From Pseudomonas sp. JUb42 (GTDB lineage: Bacteria > Pseudomonadota > Gammaproteobacteria > Pseudomonadales > Pseudomonadaceae), in assembly GCF_024807945.1 (NCBI RefSeq), contig NZ_JANUFD010000017.1, positions 141,611 through 205,610 on the forward strand: DNA of 64,000 nucleotides. The letters are read 5' to 3'. This document shows positions 61,786 to 64,000 of the stretch, in pieces (the stretch's first letter is position 1; each line of letters starts with the position of its first letter). The notes under the pieces were generated by a model. That model was given only the letters and a program-made list of their open reading frames with translations. It did not search any database and was not told the origin of the DNA. The translations under genes and the position numbers were made by a program.

Positions 61786-62551
61786 CGGGCTTCTCCTGTC
61801 CATGCTGTTGGTCGAGGGCGAAAGCTTCGCGCTCGGAATCCGCCAACAACCCGGCCTGACTTGCCTCAAGCAGCGCGGCAAAGCAATTTTGAAAACGCTG
61901 TTCCGCGTTGGGGGCGCGAGGCAGGGTGTTCAACAGCAGAGCCGCTTCAGCAGCACAACTGAGGACGTCCATTTGGCGGTCGTTAAACGCGATGGGGCCG
62001 CAGCCCTCCAGATGCTCAAGCGCGGCACCCGACCCAGGCAGATAGTGCGGAACGCCATCTCGATCCAGCCAACTCCAGAACACCGCAGGGCGCAGCCAAA
62101 GCTGTTGCTGCTCAGGGTTCAGGACATGACTTAGCAGTTGCGGGAACAGACGTGAGTCATAGAAGCGAAACAACCCCGAGCTCTTGCCATGACGCATGTG
62201 TACGCAACCAGCAAAGTGTTCGACCAACGCCTGAAAGGGCCAGCGCGAAGCCAGCAGCAAGAGCGGCAGATCAGCTTGGTAATACTCGATCAGATTGATC
62301 AGCCAGAACCGCTGCAGCGGCCGCGCCAGATCAACCCGCACCAGCAGCGGCACCAAATCCTCGTCGCCTTCTTCCGCCAACCCGCTGAATAACGGGTGCC
62401 AGAGTAGCGGCGGCTCGACGCTTGCCACGCTGCGCATCAGGAAGTCAGCGTTGCGGGCCTGATCGATAATTAGGTCGATGCTGGTGATGGTCGCATCGGC
62501 ACAGCTGTCTTCGAGCAATTTGAACCAGGTATCGATATGAGTAGCGGTCAT
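61778..62551 (-). CDS. DUF4123 T6SS effector chaperone/adaptor
   Basis: A 257-residue DUF4123 protein. DUF4123 proteins (Tap/TEC) load effectors onto VgrG. A beta/alpha core contains DLIIDQARNADFLMRSV, PPLLWHPLFSGLAEEG and LPLLLLASRWPFQALVEHFAGCV, with RFYDSRLFPQLLSHVL (about 127-142) as the family signature (the FYDPRV motif). ATG at 62551 has GGAGGG upstream and overlaps the VgrG stop (ATGA), so it is coupled to the spike gene. Cargo is presumably the Tle1-like effector. Confidence 0.88.
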   Translation of the reverse strand: MTATHIDTWFKLLEDSCADATITSIDLIIDQARNADFLMRSVASVEPPLLWHPLFSGLAEEGDEDLVPLLVRVDLARPLQRFWLINLIEYYQADLPLLLLASRWPFQALVEHFAGCVHMRHGKSSGLFRFYDSRLFPQLLSHVLNPEQQQLWLRPAVFWSWLDRDGVPHYLPGSGAALEHLEGCGPIAFNDRQMDVLSCAAEAALLLNTLPRAPNAEQRFQNCFAALLEASQAGLLADSEREAFALDQQHGQEKPDA

Positions 62552-64000
62552 GCTTTTCCCTCCAGGGCTACGAAACCGTTGATGGCCGCAGCGGCCCTTT
62601 TTTGGCATTCCCGACACAGCGACCCTGGCAACGCTGGCAGCGCAAACACCTGCCCCTGCGGCCCCTCGACCCGATGCCGGCCCTTGATACTCACCAGCCC
62701 CGGCCCATGAATCTGGATCTCGCCACTGGGGGTGATGCGGATGTAGCCGCCGCCACTGGCCAGGGTGATGCCGTTCTTGGCGGTCAGTTGCAGGTGGCCT
62801 TGCACCGATTGCACGGTGATGTCCTGCTGGGCGATGAGGTTGAGCAGGTCGCCGTGGGACTCGATTTCCAGCGGGCCTTTGCCCGAGACCAGGCGCATGC
62901 CTTCCTGTTGGGCCAACAGGGAGATGGCCTGGTTGGACTGGGCCGAAAGGCGTTGGGCGGCGGCCAGGTGGATGTCGTCCCGGCTTTGCAGGTACAGGGC
63001 CTTGCCGCTGTTGAGCAGCAGGCTGGCGGGAGTGACAGCAGCGATGCCGCTCGGGGCGCTGAGGAGGATGGCCGGGGCGTGCAGGTTCTTGGCGTCGGTC
63101 TGCAACTGGCGCAGCCCGTCAACGGCGGGCTCGTGGCTGTGGTGGGCCTGGGCGACGGTTTGCCAGCCGGCCATTTGTGCATTCGCGCCCTCGATCAGGT
63201 GGGTCGCCGGGGTCATGTCCAGCGCTTGGCCCTGGGCCTTGGCCTGTTCATCGGCACTGATAAACACACCCTTGCCGCCACGAATCGCCCCCCAGCCATC
63301 GCTGCGCAGTTCAAAACCTTCGCCGCGTTTTTTCTTCTCGGCATTGACCAGATGCCCGAGATTGAGCTGGCTCTTGCCGCTGTACTCGGTGCTGAGCTTG
63401 ACGTGCTCCTGGCCGCGTTTGTCTTCCATGCGCAGTTTGTTATTGGCCGGGGTGCGCAGCACGTTGCGGCTGTCGTCGCGTCGGGCCAGGGTGACGTGGT
63501 CGGGGTGTTCGCTGTCGTGCAGGGCGTGGGCGATGTAGGGGCGGTCGGGGTCGCCATTTTCGAAGGCCACGGCCACTTCGGTGCCGCAGATCAGTGGCAG
63601 GTGCAGGCCGTAGGTGTCACCGGCGTAGGGCCGCGCCAGGCGCAGCCACATGCTGGTGCGGCCCTTTTCCCACTGGTCGCGGTCGAACAGGAAGTTGACC
63701 CGGTAGCGGCCTTCCTTATCGATATCGGCGTAGGTGGTGTTGGCGTCGCCACTGGTGACTCGTGCGGGAATGGTCCCGGCCATGTGCGGTTTGGCCAGGC
63801 GCGGTGGTCGGAAGCAGATGTTTTCCGCGTAGGGAATACCTTCGAAGCGGACTTCCAGGCTGCGGTCACGGGCGGCGCTGAGGCGTACTTTGGTCACCAG
63901 CGCACCGGGCTCGAAGGCCTGCAGGGTAGCCTCGGTGATCTCCAGTACCTGGCCCGGCATCAGGCTGGCCAGGGTGCTGATGCCACTGAGACGGGTCTGG
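62548..64000 (-). CDS. VgrG spike protein, N-terminus beyond window
   Basis: A VgrG whose frame continues past the right edge. The visible part includes the end of the gp44/phage baseplate-like domain, the gp5-OB region (VNFLFDRDQWEKGRTSMWLRLARPYAG) with FENGDPDRPYIAHALHDSEHPD, and a C-terminal DUF2345 domain (LRTPANNKLRMEDKRGQEHVKLSTEY to GHLQLTAKNGITLASGGGYIRI). The tail has a Cys pair (SLCRECQKR). The trimer would form the spike; the island VgrG-DUF4123-effector is the usual order. Confidence 0.92.
   Translation of the reverse strand, partial: QTRLSGISTLASLMPGQVLEITEATLQAFEPGALVTKVRLSAARDRSLEVRFEGIPYAENICFRPPRLAKPHMAGTIPARVTSGDANTTYADIDKEGRYRVNFLFDRDQWEKGRTSMWLRLARPYAGDTYGLHLPLICGTEVAVAFENGDPDRPYIAHALHDSEHPDHVTLARRDDSRNVLRTPANNKLRMEDKRGQEHVKLSTEYSGKSQLNLGHLVNAEKKKRGEGFELRSDGWGAIRGGKGVFISADEQAKAQGQALDMTPATHLIEGANAQMAGWQTVAQAHHSHEPAVDGLRQLQTDAKNLHAPAILLSAPSGIAAVTPASLLLNSGKALYLQSRDDIHLAAAQRLSAQSNQAISLLAQQEGMRLVSGKGPLEIESHGDLLNLIAQQDITVQSVQGHLQLTAKNGITLASGGGYIRITPSGEIQIHGPGLVSIKGRHRVEGPQGQVFALPALPGSLCRECQKRAAAAINGFVALEGKA

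Overview
The window is GC-rich bacterial chromosome, most probably from the Pseudomonas fluorescens group. Three things point there: many short intergenic hairpin repeats of the 'GTGGGAGCGAATTCATTCGCG' and 'ACCGGCTTTAGCCGGGAAG' kinds, a dense set of LysR, AraC, TetR and LysE-type accessory genes, and a VgrG/PAAR/Tle1-type effector island. No rRNA, tRNA, CRISPR array or insertion sequence was seen. This is inference from the sequence alone; no database search was run.

Layout. 1-5.5 kb: a clipped membrane gene, an NfeD/slipin pair, a PhnB-like protein, a LysE exporter, and an AraC regulator divergent from an O-methyltransferase/siderophore-interacting-protein pair. 5.8-9 kb: a gamma-butyrobetaine hydroxylase-type dioxygenase with an EamA transporter and a divergent LysR regulator. 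9-16.4 kb: EamA and LysE transporters, a DUF3592-like protein, an SDR/AraC divergent pair and a TetR/MFS divergent pair. 15.7-20.6 kb: a TetR regulator divergent from a complete EmrAB/outer-membrane-factor tripartite efflux operon.

20.7-30.7 kb is the most metabolically interesting block. It is an eight-gene minus-strand operon: alpha/beta hydrolase, aryl-CoA/AMP ligase, VOC dioxygenase-like protein, FAD monooxygenase, hotdog thioesterase, thiolase, SMP-30 lactonase and FadL porin. A TetR regulator is divergent from it. It looks like a CoA-dependent route for an aromatic acid, but the substrate cannot be read from the sequence.

31-47.5 kb: a two-repeat hypothetical protein, a PAS hybrid histidine kinase, GNAT, DUF2798, LysR, a hydroxyisobutyrate-dehydrogenase-like enzyme, TrmK, a methyltransferase with a regulatory domain, DUF2628/DUF6891/DUF1835 proteins, an isochorismatase-like hydrolase and a VOC protein. 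Next comes a reduced mannitol/sorbitol locus: an AraC regulator, a substrate-binding protein without permeases, and an SDR polyol dehydrogenase. Its control region holds a perfect 17-bp inverted repeat. 47.5-55.4 kb: a HrpK-like hypothetical protein, a two-partner secretion operon (TpsB, TpsA, FecR-domain protein) and an OsmC-YcaO fusion.

55.6-64 kb: a 60-codon remnant of an FAD-linked oxidase abuts a type VI secretion effector island read on the minus strand. The island is VgrG (cut by the window end), DUF4123 adaptor, DUF3304 immunity-like protein, Tle1-type DUF2235 lipase, a second DUF3304 protein, PAAR, and two paralogous membrane proteins. The two DUF3304 genes share an 81-bp stretch with one mismatch, which suggests recent duplication or gene conversion.
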